In this document: in pieces, positions 32,204 through 45,300 of the stretch
Numbering within the stretch: position 1 is the first letter of the stretch
How the letters are laid out: each line of letters begins with the position of its first letter
Assembly (NCBI GenBank): GCA_036346205.1
Contig: JARFJB010001167.1
Coordinates: 394,501-458,500 of the forward strand
Direction: 5' to 3'
Length of the DNA stretch: 64,000 nucleotides
DNA from: Vesta saturnalis
Taxonomy: Eukaryota > Arthropoda > Insecta > Coleoptera > Lampyridae
Notes under the pieces: generated by a model
The model's input: only the letters and a program-made list of their open reading frames with translations
Told to the model about the DNA's origin: nothing
Database searches by the model: none
Made by a program: the position numbers and the translations under genes

Positions 32204-35200
32204 CAGTGTTGGGTAAGATCCATTTATTTAGGATCTAGATACAGATCCAAACACATTTTAAAAACTGATCTAGATAAAGATCCAAGATCCGTACGTAAAA
32301 TGGATCTAGATAAAGATCAAAGATCCTTGAAATGGGATCTAGATCTTTTATAAAGATCCGACATTCCTAAAATTGTTTCGAGATTTTTCTAATTATTAAT
32401 ATTATCTTTAATTGCTAGTATTGCTACTGATGAGTAGTACTCCCATTCCCATGATCATTTTTCATGTAATACAAATATTAGTCCGTAAGGTTAAATTATT
32501 AAGAAAAATAATATACAAATATAATTTTATAGGTTTTATTGAAAACTGACATTAATTATTTAACGCACTACAAATTACAAAATTAGTATTAGGTACACAT
32601 TTACACTTGCAAGTTGCAATGTTAATTGTTAATTTAACTTAACACATAGTTGTTATACAATTATAAGGATAAGGACATTTATCTAAATTATTATAAGTAT
32701 ACATTACATAATTACATTTTATTATCTAATTTTATTTTATTTTGTTTTAAAATTAATAGCATCTCAAATATATCATCACCTAATCTATTCCTACGAGGTG
32801 TTAAAATTAGTCCACCCATACTAAATATCCTTTCAACCAGGACAGATGAAGGAAGTATAGAATTATATTTTAAAAAGATTTCTTTTATAGCAGGGTACAT
32901 ATTTAATTGTTTATAGTTAGTGCTTGTGTCTTTAAAATAATTTGTGCATTCTGAATCAAATGTTGTTTGCGATTGAGTATTTATTTTAAAAATCAAAGAA
33001 TTCGTCCGTGGCAGAGGATTTTTTCAGTAAGTGTGAACTGAATTTCTGATTCTGAATTATTAAGATTTTCTTGAAATCCGGAATTGTTAAGTTCACACAA
33101 TAATTGCGTTTGACAGAATGCTGTTTCATTTTAAAGGGGTAATTTTTAACCACCATAATTTAAATTTTGGGTTAGAAATTGTGGATAACAGGTATGGTCG
33201 ACTACTAGAATTTTTAATATCCATTATATTAGAGAAACGTCTTGTAAAGCCGTTCAATAAACATTCTCTTAATTTAGAACAAAATGTCAGTTTTGTCATT
33301 GCTTCTAAGCTAGCTTTAATTTTGAAAAGTGTTGGCAAAACAGTACCTAACTGACAAGTTTTTCATCTTGTAAAATATCTATTGCAACGGCTATAGGTTT
33401 TGTAACAGAAATATATTCGTTTAAAAACACAAAATCTGACAGTTGGAACACGTCTAATTTTAATAACTTACAAACATCACTTAATTTTGCTTCAATATTA
33501 ATTAGTTTAACACATGCGTCATACATGGAATTCCAACGAGTAGGACAAGGAACTTTCAATTTGACACCGCAAACATTTTCTAACTGATCCGACGCCTTAG
33601 TTGACCTACTCACTAAATTCCATAAAGAATAAGCTTTCCCAAAAACAGTATCGTACATTTCTTTATACCTTATGTTTTCAAATGCTTTAGCTGCATCTAT
33701 CGTAATTACAAGGCTGAGTGTATGTGAACAACACTTAAAATGTTCGGGCAAAAGCACGTAAGTACTGTCAGTATCAAAAGCAGGTAATGATTCAACATCT
33801 ACATCATTTTGATTTTGCAACTCTGTTAATTCGTTATCGCTGCTCTTATTGCATATAGAAGCAGTAAATACGTTAAAAGCTTTATTAAAGTTGCTTGCGT
33901 TATCTGTTACCGTTGCTGAAATTTTACCGAGATTTAATTTGTATTCGTTATGAATTTCACTTATTAATTCCGCAATTCTGTCAAATGTGTGCAAATTTAA
34001 ATCGCCTACAGCTTAATGCAAAAGATTTACGTTGGAAGCTATTACTATCGATAAAGTGTGCAGTCATACCAAGATAACTTTTGTTATTGGTGCTCCAAAC
34101 ATCTGCAGTTGTACAGACGTATTTGGTTTTATTTAATTCTTCTATTACAGCACCAATAACTGCTGATTTTCTTCTTCTAATTTACTCTTGAGCGTTTTTC
34201 GGTCACAAGGTTTTTGCCAGAAAGTCCTTCTACTAACCTAATAAATGCGGGTTTTTCGACTGTACAAATAGGCCTCATCTCTTCAATTATGTAATCTAAG
34301 ACGAGTTTGTTAACCGAGTTCTTTGTGGTAGAACTGGTAGATCGTTGAAAAATGTTAGTCTTGTTGAAATTCTTCATTGATAAAATTTCGGTTTTACTTT
34401 TTTTTGTTGTCTTTTCTGCATCGAATTTGCTAAATGTTACTGGATGCTTTCTCTAGAAAAAAGGAGAAAGTGTATGTTAATTTATAAAATTCAGATTGAA
34501 GTCACTTCAAGTTTCAGTCAAAATTTAGATAACACCAATTTTGAAAGCGACTGAATCCCATCTTTTATGAATACAGGTATCATAAACATTTAAAAAGTTT
34601 TTGATGCATTAGGGACTTTAAGAAATAAATCTCAACCTTTGTAAACGTTCTTTTACACGAGAAACTAAGTATTTTGCAACAAAAATACTTTACGTAATTC
34701 ATATAGAATTTAATAAGAAAAATTAAGTTTACAAATCACGTTTTGATATATCAGATGATGTATTTCGTAAGAATCCAATAAATGATACTAAAATTCTGCC
34801 AAAAACTATATTAATACATACCTTCATATGCCGAATAAAATTTCCTGTTGAAGTCACATGACCTTTTATTTGTGCGGGACAATTTAGACAGTGGGTCACT
34901 ATCTTGTTGTCACATTTTGATAAAATTTACCGCTTAAGATTGGCGGAACTTCCATTAATTCAGCTTCGTCACTCATTGTTGATCTAACTAACAATTAACA
35001 AATGTGCTTTACTTAAAGTCGTATTCGTAAGAACTGAAGACAAGATTTTTGTTTTTCTATACCTCCTTTTGTTCGATTAAATTAGCAACAGGGAATTCCA
35101 GTTCCACTTAACTTAAGTACCTACTTTAATGGATGGATGACCCCATTGTCATTACTCATTAAGTCATTAGATTAGCACTTAGCTGTCATTACCTGCCTTT

Positions 35201-35593
35201 GTAGCTTTGGGAAACAAAACAACCGACGGAAATTTAACAAAGGAAATGAATAGTTCTATTATTGGTTATTTCGAATTTAACATGCCTCAGGCAGTAGGTA
35301 ATTGTGTAAATGTGTATGTATCTCTGTGGGTACGGATGTAACGGTCGTAACGGAGCATAATGTATTTTTAAATATAAAGCTCTGTTGCCTCAAGCCAGTT
35401 AAAAATTTCACAAAATACCCTTAAAATATATTTTAAAATATTCTAATGGATCTTTGGATTCAAGTACTCAAGATCTGTTAAAATGTGATCTAGATCCAGA
35501 TACTAGATCCTAGCAGAGCAAAGTATCTAGATCCAGATCATAGATCCGTTTAGTGGATCTAGATCACTTTGATCTAGATCCTACCCAACACTG
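32204..35593 (-). mobile_element. hAT-family transposon, full length with both ends
   Basis: Terminal inverted repeats are CAGTGTTGGGTAAGATC (32204-32220) and its complement gatcctacccaacactg (35577-35593). The site is inside segment A. The uninterrupted copy reads taccttcgtgggggtacag there, and the flanks fit an 8-bp duplication TTCGTGGG that has decayed to t..gtggg on the left and ttcgt on the right. Subterminal regions at both ends are packed with GATCTAGATC/AGATCC motifs. The element is 3,390 bp and its transposase lies on the minus strand. Confidence 0.88.
32712..34976 (-). pseudogene. hAT transposase gene with BED zinc finger, frameshifted
   Basis: Starts MSDEAELMEVPPILSGKFYQ at 34976. 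A BED-type finger (IVTHCLNCPAQIKGHVTSTG, then NFIRHMK) ends at a GTATGT donor at 34821. A 369-bp intron ends at 34453, and RKHPVTF completes the C..C..H..H set. Then SMKNFNKTNIF, VEKPAFIRLVEG, DRIAELISEIH, ISATVTDNASNFNKAF (first catalytic Asp region), FKCCSHTLSLV, CPTRWNSMYDA, PKFKLWW, and a C-terminal dimerisation block SILPSSVLVERIFSMGGLIL then TPRRNRLGDDIFE ending at 32712. Frame breaks occur after GKFYQ, near 34190-34000 and near 33345, and there is a stop at 33126, so it is a recent but dead copy. It acts, when intact, on its own terminal repeats. Confidence 0.85.
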
Positions 35594-36422
35594 TTCGTAC
35601 AGTCCTCACACTATGTACTCTCGTTTGGGCAGATTCTAACCACCTGCATAATTACGCCTTCATACTGCGGAAGCTAAGTGCTAAAATTTCTTTATTTTAA
35701 TATAATTAAACCATTTTGTATCTTACAACTACATTCTATTAATATTTAATGATTGTGCATTTGGTACATATATGCGTACATTCAAAATTGCCGGTTGTTT
35801 CAATTTTAGATTCCAGTTAAAGTTTTTTCATTATCATAATTTAATAACAAAAGAGATCATTATAACCTAGTGTGAGACAATAATCACTGTCTTGCTAAGA
35901 TAGTAACTACTGGGTTGATTAAAAGTAAAAAATTAGGATTGTCTTATCTACAATAACGTGATGCCTTAGATATTTATACTTTTCGATCACGCCACCCACA
36001 CATCCAGTGCACTACCGCCTTAGTGATCCAAAATCAGCTGAGGCAGATCGTCTTTATATTCTATCTAGCGTATTTCGGGCTAAGTTCAAAAATATTTTTG
36101 AACAAGTTACAAATTCTTGAGCCACCGTTAGTTGCCACGATAGTTAGTTTGAAATCAAAGGCAGATACAGTTAGAATGTCAATCGGGCGATCGAATTTTG
36201 GGTTAATTAAATACCTTCATTATAAAGTTTGTCTTTAACATAATTGTTGCGTGTACATTTTCCTTTGAATTCGTCACACTAAGTTGTCTTTTCTTTCGGG
36301 GTTAAACTGCGTGTTAACGATTTGTGTCTGTGATCAATTAAGGAACATTTATTCTAGTGAAAGTATGTATTTTTATATAACTGAAAGCTCGCAGACAATT
36401 ATTTTACCAACCTATGTAACGT

Positions 36423-38038
36423 TGTAACGTTATCTTAATTAATTTGATCACATTTCTAGGATCGCTATTCTATGGAATAAATTGTTTTCATTTTTCTTTA
36501 CTGTCGGATAGCGTACGTTTGCAGTCTACTTGATTCTCATTGGTGTATTGCGTTCGTTAATCTCGAACCCTTGTTTCCGCTTTTAGTTTCGTTTTTTGTT
36601 TTCTGTTTCCGTGGTTGCACAAAAAAAAGTGAGTTGGATATTTTTTTGCTTCACTTGAACCGCGATTCATTGACATGATTTTCTAATTAAAATAAAACGG
36701 ATATTTTCCGGATTTCTCGATCAATGAATAATTAATTTTTGTGCCGAACCTGATGCTAGTTCGCGTCACTTAAGTTACGTGATAATTATTACGGTTTTAA
36801 GCGTTCAAGAGTGTTGTGTTTCTCCTTATCTAATTTTAACGCTTGTGGTTACCAGCTTACAAGGTCAGTAATTTTGTGAATCATTCCGTCATTTAATGTT
36901 ATATTTTCTTTCGTAGCGTTTTTTTCCTTTCGTTTTCGCTTATTTTTCTCCCTCTACGTATATTACCTACCCACTACCACTTCGAGTTGATCCAGCGTCG
37001 TCAATAGAAAAATAACACCGCTGCCATTTTGAATTTTTCTTACGACTGAAGAAATTCTAATTTAATGACTTATAAAGAAAACTACTGTCTGCTCACACGA
37101 ATTTACCTAGTAATTGTTTACTTTTAATATTAGATAACTGGCCTAGCTAAAATTTAGTCATTTCAATAAATTATTATCTTACTTTTATAGTCTTAATTTA
37201 TACGTGAAAATTTCACTGTCACTATTTGCTTATTTGATTGCTTTCTAAATTCATAATTTTGTTTAAGCTTCAATTATTTATCAATATTGTAAACCAGTTT
37301 ACCTTTAACTATGTGTTTGCCTATTGTAACCTAATTTATTAGTGAACCTTCAGTATTCGAATTTGTTGTCAATCAAGTAATCAATGTATCCATTTTCTAG
37401 GGCCAACCTATTGTTTAAGGTCCGAATTATTATTGTTTTCTTTTCCATTTAGCTTCTGTAATTTCGGACGTTACTTGCGCAAGGAAACGACACCGGAAAG
37501 AAGTTATTTTCAGGTGAGATTATTGATATACTTGATCGCTTGTTTACTTGGGTAAACCGAATTCCGAAAACTGTAAGATTAACGTAACTAATATCACTTT
37601 TCCTCCTTTTTGTTGCTCGAGGATTAATTTAAGGTAATTTGGATCAATCATTCAATGTTATATTACAATAATATTTATTTCCTTTTTTATTAATCAATCC
37701 TTACGGGTATCTCTATTACTTGTCAAATTTATGTTACCATTTAGACCATTTATCTGTTTTTTTATGGCGATTATAATTTTGTGACCCCATTGTGTCTATT
37801 TATTCATAATTTTCTATGATTTATTTAGTTTTTCGTACTTCGAACTAAGGTAAATTACAAATATAACTATCTTGGAAGTACGTGGCGTCCATTTTTCCTG
37901 ATTATTATTTTATTTTATTTCTGTATATAATATTATGTATAATTATTTAACTGTATTAACCCACCCCAATGCCTACTAGCACTGAACCACCGAGCCTTGG
38001 CTTTATAAATTTTGTTACCAATTAAAGTTACCGTAACA
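36423..38038. mobile_element. Solo-LTR-like insertion, 1,616 bp
   Basis: It begins TGTAACGTTATC and ends GTTACCGTAACA, and is flanked by a 4-bp duplication ACGT (36419-36422 and 38039-38042). The empty site is cctatgtaacgtcttaaaag at about 4190 in segment A copy 1. The two ends are partly inverted copies of each other for about 18 bases. It has no coding frame. A solo LTR fits best; a non-autonomous DNA element with 4-bp duplication is an alternative. Confidence 0.75.
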
Positions 38039-38169
38039 ACGTCTTAAAAGAACCAAACATTGCTGTGCGAAGGTATCTTATTCGTACGCGGACTCATTAA
38101 GCTGAAATCTTCTAAAATGGAAGATACTACAGGACACTGGTATTTGTACGAATTAGCATTGTTGGGTGG

Positions 38170-38223
<54 letters not shown>
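38170..38223. repeat. TA microsatellite at segment A edge
   Basis: About 27 TA units directly after ttgttgggtgg, in the same relation to segment A as the tract at 4334. Confidence 0.93.
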
Positions 38224-38227
<4 letters not shown>

Positions 38228-39890
38228 TATTATTTTCAGAACCTGAGGTTGCAGTCAATCTTATTGAAGCTTATTTATTTAAAAAGGAGAAACACTTTGA
38301 CATTTATCAAGCTTTGGAATTTTTATTTATTCCATCTTCAGGATAATCTGCAATATTTAGTTTTAAAATGTTATATCCTAAAACGAAAATAAAAGTAAAA
38401 TTCTCTGAATCAACACAAGAAATTAAAGAAATATTATGTTATTAACTTACTTAGTGAAGTGTTTGAAATATGTTCCAACTTAAATTAACATTTTTATATG
38501 TAATTTAAAATTAAAATTAACAAAACCAGGTTAGGATATTCCAATTAAAAATGTAAGATGGAATTTTCTATATTAAACCATAAAAGTGATCGAAACTGTG
38601 ACATTCTTATCTAGTTTGATCCACATAATCCATTTCTGGCTTTAGTTTTTCTGTGGGAAGTAAATTAAGTTAGTTATAGTGAATTTTGTACATAAAAAGT
38701 TTGTAAAATATTAAATTTGTAAAAAGGAAGGGTGTAGCAAGAGGTACCTAACGAAGAAAAATTGTGTAGAATCCAAAATGCTTTTAGTTTTAAGATCGGT
38801 ACATATATAAGAAAGTTATGAGTAAAATTAAGATTTTAAATTTTAGAATATTGTTTAACCAATAGAATTAAAGCAATATTATGTTTGTAATAAATATCAC
38901 TTACATAATTTAGAAATTTTCAGATATATAAGCAAGTAAAAACAAATCTTGAGCTTGACTTTCTTACAATTTTTTACATCTATTCCTGTAAGTGTTAAAT
39001 CATAATTGTTCTATAACCTTTAAAATCGTGATTGCAAAGAAGGGAAATTATGTAAACCGTTAATTCTATACATATTTATTTGTAGTTAGTTATGTTGATT
39101 ATCGTTGTTATTATTTAAGTACATTTGTGTAAAGGATATTAGTAATTTTGCTGATCTGGAAATAAAATCATGTGCATTTATGTTGAATTAATTATTAAAA
39201 AAGAAAAAAGGAAGGATACTTACCAAAAGTAAAGTAATTCTAATGTGGCAATCATGGGCATATAACACAAATTCAGATCGCATGCACAACGTGATGTAAT
39301 TAATTTACATGGTGTTTCACTAAAATAGTAAATTATATACAAAATTCCATATTTGTATAAATTCACAATTGGATTTATTTTGATCATGAACTCTACTTAT
39401 GTTTATATGAATTGTACAGTAAAATATTTCGGTCCCTATCCCTATGAGAATGCTAGCCAAGGCCATTTATTCAAAGAAAAATTAAAGTATTTGTTATAAT
39501 AAAGTCATGAGGACACATCGTGCTGAAGTTGTAATAAAATATATACCGAGCCTTTAATACATTTGATCCTTAATTTATAACATATTACAATTTTATTTAA
39601 ATCATAAAATTCATATAAAAACTAATTTAATTTTTATAAATATGGTAGCCATCACCATAAATATTAATGGCAATTTTAAAATTTTTTATTTTGAAAAATC
39701 ACTGATATGGGTAAATTTCAATTTTTACATTTTACGGTCCAAGTTGATTTATAAATTATAAATTCATGCTGAAAACTGTTCAGTGAGAGTTTAACCTAAG
39801 TTTTATGACTTAAAAAAATATTCGTTTTTCGGATATCTACGGATAAACTAATTTCGGATAGTAGCGGATACAATAAATTCAAGCCATCCG
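38224..39890. other. No gene recognised
   Basis: Very AT-rich sequence with many stops in all frames. A ttattttcag acceptor-like string lies at about 38229, with no coding sequence I recognise behind it. Confidence 0.5.
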
Positions 39891-39897
39891 GTCTGTC

Positions 39898-41515
39898 GTG
39901 GATAACTGCCACATTAGTCCAGAGGCGGCAGATAGGTTTAATGTTCCAAAAAGTAGTCTTGGCAACCGTATCAAGAAACTTAAGAGTGGTTTGGTAATAA
40001 CAATACCAAAAATTGACCGCTTTACAGCAACATTTAATATAGATTGTGAAAATGTTCTTGTTAAACATGTTAAAGACATGGAAGAAAGGTTAACGCCGCT
40101 GACAAAGGAATTCCTCAAGCTAGCTTTTGAACTTGCCGTTAATTTAAATATCGAATACAGATTCAATGTAGTTAAAGGGACAGCCGGAAAGGAAAGGATT
40201 TAAGAAGCGCCATCGAGATATGTCCTTAAGGTTACCAAAGGCAATAAACTTGGCCCGAGCGGGTGGTTTTAATAAAGCCCAGGTTGATTTGTTTTATGAA
40301 AAATTGCTTGTCCCTAATAACACTTACAATTTTTCTCCATCTTGCATCGTTAATGCGGTAGAAATTGGGGTATCTTGTGTCCACAAAAACGAAAAAGTTC
40401 TAGCCCAAACAGAAAGGAAACAAGTCGGAAATGTGACTGTAATGATATGCATAAAACGTAACAGGCCTGTTTATTCCTCCACTTCTTATATTATACGGAA
40501 GAGAATGAATGATAGATTAATGTTCGGAGCTGCTGCAGAAGCAATTGGTGCTTGCCAGATTAATGGTTGGATGGGCAATAGCCTTTTTCTGATAAGGTTG
40601 AAACATTCCCCAAATATGCCAAGCCAATCGAAGAGAATCCAGTTCTACTAATTTTAGACGGGCATGGCAGCAAGTAATATTGTTTGCCCGGAAAAACAAT
40701 ATTCACATGCTGAGTACTCCCCCGCACACAACGCATAAGATCCAGTTAGTTGATAGAACTTTTTTGAAGCCTTTTAAAAATTCATACAAGTAGGCTTGTA
40801 GTTCATGGATGAGACAACACCATGGTGTCAGAATTGGGCAATTTGATATCGTAGCTTTAGTTTCTGAAGCGTTTACGTGATGTGCTCGTGTGGAAATTAC
40901 TCAGAAAGGATTCTCTTGCACTGGAATATACCTACCCTTTCGATCGAAATATAATTTTAAATCTTGATATTCTTCCATCGCAAATAACTGAAACTCCAGA
41001 TCAATCACCACAGGATAATGTTAAAAAAACTACTGCTCATGAGATCAGCATACCAGATGAAAATAATGATGTTCCTGTTAATGAAGAAATTGTTGGCGAG
41101 ATACACCAAGTAGATGTTGCAGCGTTGGCATTTTCTCCAAAAGGCCGTAAAGCTTGATATTTTGGAGAAAAATTCCCCAATTGCAGCCAAAAGAGAAAAG
41201 AAAATAGAAAACGTAGATCGGAGAAGAGTGAAATTTTAACTTCGTCTCCATTTAACGATGCGTTGGAACAAAAACAACTTGAACCTCAAGAAAGGAAAAT
41301 AAAGCAAAGGAGAAAGCGGCGAAAAGAAAATTTGAGAAAGGAAAGAAGAATGATAAAAAGAAAGTTGTGCCTCAACCTGAAATTCTATGAAAGAAAAGGA
41401 AAACAAAATACCAGTAACATGCCTTGTGGGGAGAACAATTCCATGAAGACTGGATTAAATGGGCCCATGAGGATTGTGCGGATGTTTCTAGTGTACAAAA
41501 TTTTATATTTGTGAC
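39898..41515 (+). pseudogene. Pogo/Tigger-type transposase relic with PHD-like C-terminus
   Basis: Blocks in order: a psq helix (AADRFNVPKSSLGNRIKKLK), a CENP-B-like region (LTKEFLKLAFELAVNLNIEY), SLRLPKAINLARAGGFNKAQ plus VDLFYEKL, a DDE core, an acidic middle (PDENNDVPVNEEIVGE), a Lys/Arg-rich run (41280-41370), and a tail WIKWAHEDCADVSSVQNFIF that matches the last half of the PHD-like finger found at the end of many insect pogo transposases. The first catalytic Asp is changed (NAVEIGVS where the family has a DET block). The second (LILDGHGS, about 40650) and third (LVDRTFLKPF, about 40745) remain. At least four frame breaks. Confidence 0.82.
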
Positions 41516-42393
<878 letters not shown>

Positions 42394-42395
<2 letters not shown>

Positions 42396-43050
42396 GCGAA
42401 TGGAAGCAAGTCCCAAAAATCAATCCGTCGGGATCGTTGGTAGTGCAAACTATAAATTTGTGATACCTACTAACCTTATTTTCAAATTACTTTTATTCAA
42501 TATGCCAACGGATTTCTAAAATTCAACACCCATACTGTTTTTGTACAGCAACTGTATGCTGTTGAGAATGAGAATAGATGTAATTATTGGATTAGTTTAC
42601 TAAAATTTAAATAACGATATTTAAATGTAACTTTCAGATATCGTAAAGTTATTCTGTAATTGGACTGTCTGTAAAACAAGCATTATTATTATTATGACCA
42701 ATGACATTTCATTTATCTGATAATTTATCAAAATTATCGAGCGTGGCAAGTGAAACCACATAATTTTGAAGAGGAAGTTGAAAGAACACCTGCGACATCT
42801 CCGAAAAGTGTTTGACAATTATGTAGAGTGGAATAGTGTCTGAAGATAGGTACATTTTTAGCAATTGTTACACTTTAGATGGAAGTGTTATCGGGTAAAG
42901 GTTTAGACCTAGGTAAGACGGTACTGGTCAATAAACCACCTGCATTTTCAACTTAACCTATGAACACACACGCGCGCGCTGCAAGTTATTGACGTAGAAA
43001 AAGACTGCTCATGCTATCTCTGTATTGACACATTCTCCACACTTAAAGAC
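42394..43050. other. No gene recognised
   Basis: AT-rich sequence with a short acacacgcgcgcgc run at about 42965. Nothing coding was identified. Confidence 0.5.
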
Positions 43051-45300
43051 TTAATACTGATACCGTAAGTAGCCGGAAATTCGTCTGCCACGTAAGTTCC
43101 GGAAATTTACGTTCGTCCTGCATATGGGTGCAATCATGCGAGAACATAATTTCAGCACAGGTTCGACACAAGACGAACGTAAACTTACCGTGCAGTTTAA
43201 GACCAAAGGATGGTACAAATTGATTGGGAGCACGTTACATTTCACAAGGCCTCGACATGTGCAAGTCGAGGTTTAAGCATTAAACGATGTAAAGTTAGGA
43301 TGCCCAGGAACTATTTGTTCACATAGGGGTATAGTGAACAAACATCTAAATACCTGATTTGCACCTCCTCCTCTGCCTTACAATACAACTTAACCGCATT
43401 AGTACAACCTACGAGGAACCTATCGTGAGGATTCAGAGGTGGATTATTCAGCTAGGTGTTTGAGCTAACGAAGTCTCTTGCGGCAGGATTTTGTTTTTAA
43501 AATGAACTGAATTCACATTCTCAAAGTTCTCTTAAACCATAGTTAAAAGAAAAACATTGTACTCTGTTCGTATTTACTATCACCAGCTTGATCGGGGTAT
43601 CACCTTTCACAATCGTAGAAATAGCAACCGTGAAACTGGTATGCAGCGTTTGTATCGTGGCAAAACCCATCAACCAGGATACTTTCCCTTAACCGTACTT
43701 CACGCGCGTTCCCGGCATGCTGAATACGTCTGCCTTCAAAATTCTCGAGCCATAGAAGCCATTGAATAGCAATCCTCGACTAACTGTCACCCATTCTGTG
43801 TCCGCCGTTTGGGATAAGTCGAATAGTATTTTCGCGAATAAATTTTTTTTGTGGAAAACAAGACTACAGGCACCAGTTACCGTACAGCATTCCCTAAAGG
43901 GGTCGACCTTGTTTTCGGCGACAAACCTTCCAAAACTCGAGAGGTATTCGTGAGGATACTCTTTACATACAAAACGCACTATTCCGTTTTTGAAATTGAA
44001 ACGAGTACCTTAGCAGCTTCGTCATTGTACCACTTTATAAAGTCTGCTTTAGCGTCGGAAAACATTTCGTCGACATCGCAAAAGTGCATATCCGGTAAAC
44101 GTGATAATATTGGTTTTGCACAGTATTAAAGAGGTGAGAGAAGTGGTCTTTAAACCTCGAAGTAAAGGTTTTAAGGAGTTTGAATACCATGGGCTATAAA
44201 TTTTATGTTATTATCGCAGGCGAGTGACGTGATTTTAGTACCGCTAGAAATTATTTTAGGATTCCATGCGGAGGGGTTCTTTAGGATCTCGTTAAGGTTG
44301 AATTGACAATCGTAGGATTTGGAATTGTGGGCTAGGGTTGTAATGGTTACTGGTTTCTTGCCGAGCGAGGAAATGTATGAAAGGAGTTCGGATACAAGTG
44401 AGGCCGTGAATATGTGCTGGCGTTGCCCGCAACCCTGCTCAACATCTGTATCGATATTAAGGCAATGGTTTCAGACATGCTGTGTGACGCTTTTACATTG
44501 CTGTGGACGGTTATGATAGCTCAAGGATGGTCATTGTGTCCCCTACTTAAAAACAAGATTTAGTAAAATTATATGTTTATTCAGGAAAAGTAAATACAAA
44601 ATAACTGTAAAATAGTAATGGTCCTCGGCGCTAATCCAGAAGCGCGCATCTCTGGAGGCCTGGATTCCTCCTGGAGATATCGGCAAAGCGTCACTGGTCC
44701 AGGGGATCTCAGTGGCGATGTCGGTATACAGAGATCGGAGTCGTATCGGTGTTCTGTAATCAGATATTAAGCGGCAAACGGACCTCGAAACATTTTCTGA
44801 GTTGAGATTTAAATAGTTTAACGAATAATCAACTCGGTATAGCAAAACGGGGCCGACAATGTCTTGTGTCTACTTTTTAAGCTAGATTTTGCCTCTATAG
44901 TTATATAAGCAAATGAAGTATACTGGCCTCTTATTAGTACCATCTTTTAATCCTCGAATCTTTACCGATAAGGTCCTGCCACATAAGGCGATTTTACATA
45001 CAAGTTCTACCTGCAGAACTGTCGGAAAGGTTTGATTTATAAAACGTACTTCTAGGAGAGATATTGAGTGTTATAGAAACAAAAAGTGGACACCATGCAT
45101 AGATCTACAGTCAGAAATTCACTAGGCAGGTACATTGCGAGTAATTTTTGAGTTATGGTGGGTCGATCTTTGTAATATGATCTTTAAGTAATCACAATAG
45201 TGGATACAACTACATACTAGCGTTATTGGGAGTGTTTGGCAAGACGGTTCTTAAAACGAAGACAGTAGCATCTGTAAGTGAAGCGTTCACAGATATTTTT
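43051..45300. other. Unassigned region of more balanced base composition
   Basis: This 2.2-kb stretch has visibly more G and C than its surroundings and several mid-size frames on both strands (minus 43689-43979 and 44543-44845, plus 43851-44129 and 44319-44516). None shows a domain I know and none is clearly dominant. Composition suggests former coding sequence, perhaps a decayed transposon. I do not assign a function. Confidence 0.4.

Larger units (their letters stand above)
30634..38170 (+). repeat. Duplicated segment A, copy 2 (expanded by insertions)
   Basis: Co-linear with 499-4338. Alignable parts are 30634-32203, 35594-36422 and 38039-38170. The gaps are the hAT element and a solo LTR. 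It begins right after the pogo relic and ends at a TA tract at 38170, like copy 1. Confidence 0.85.
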
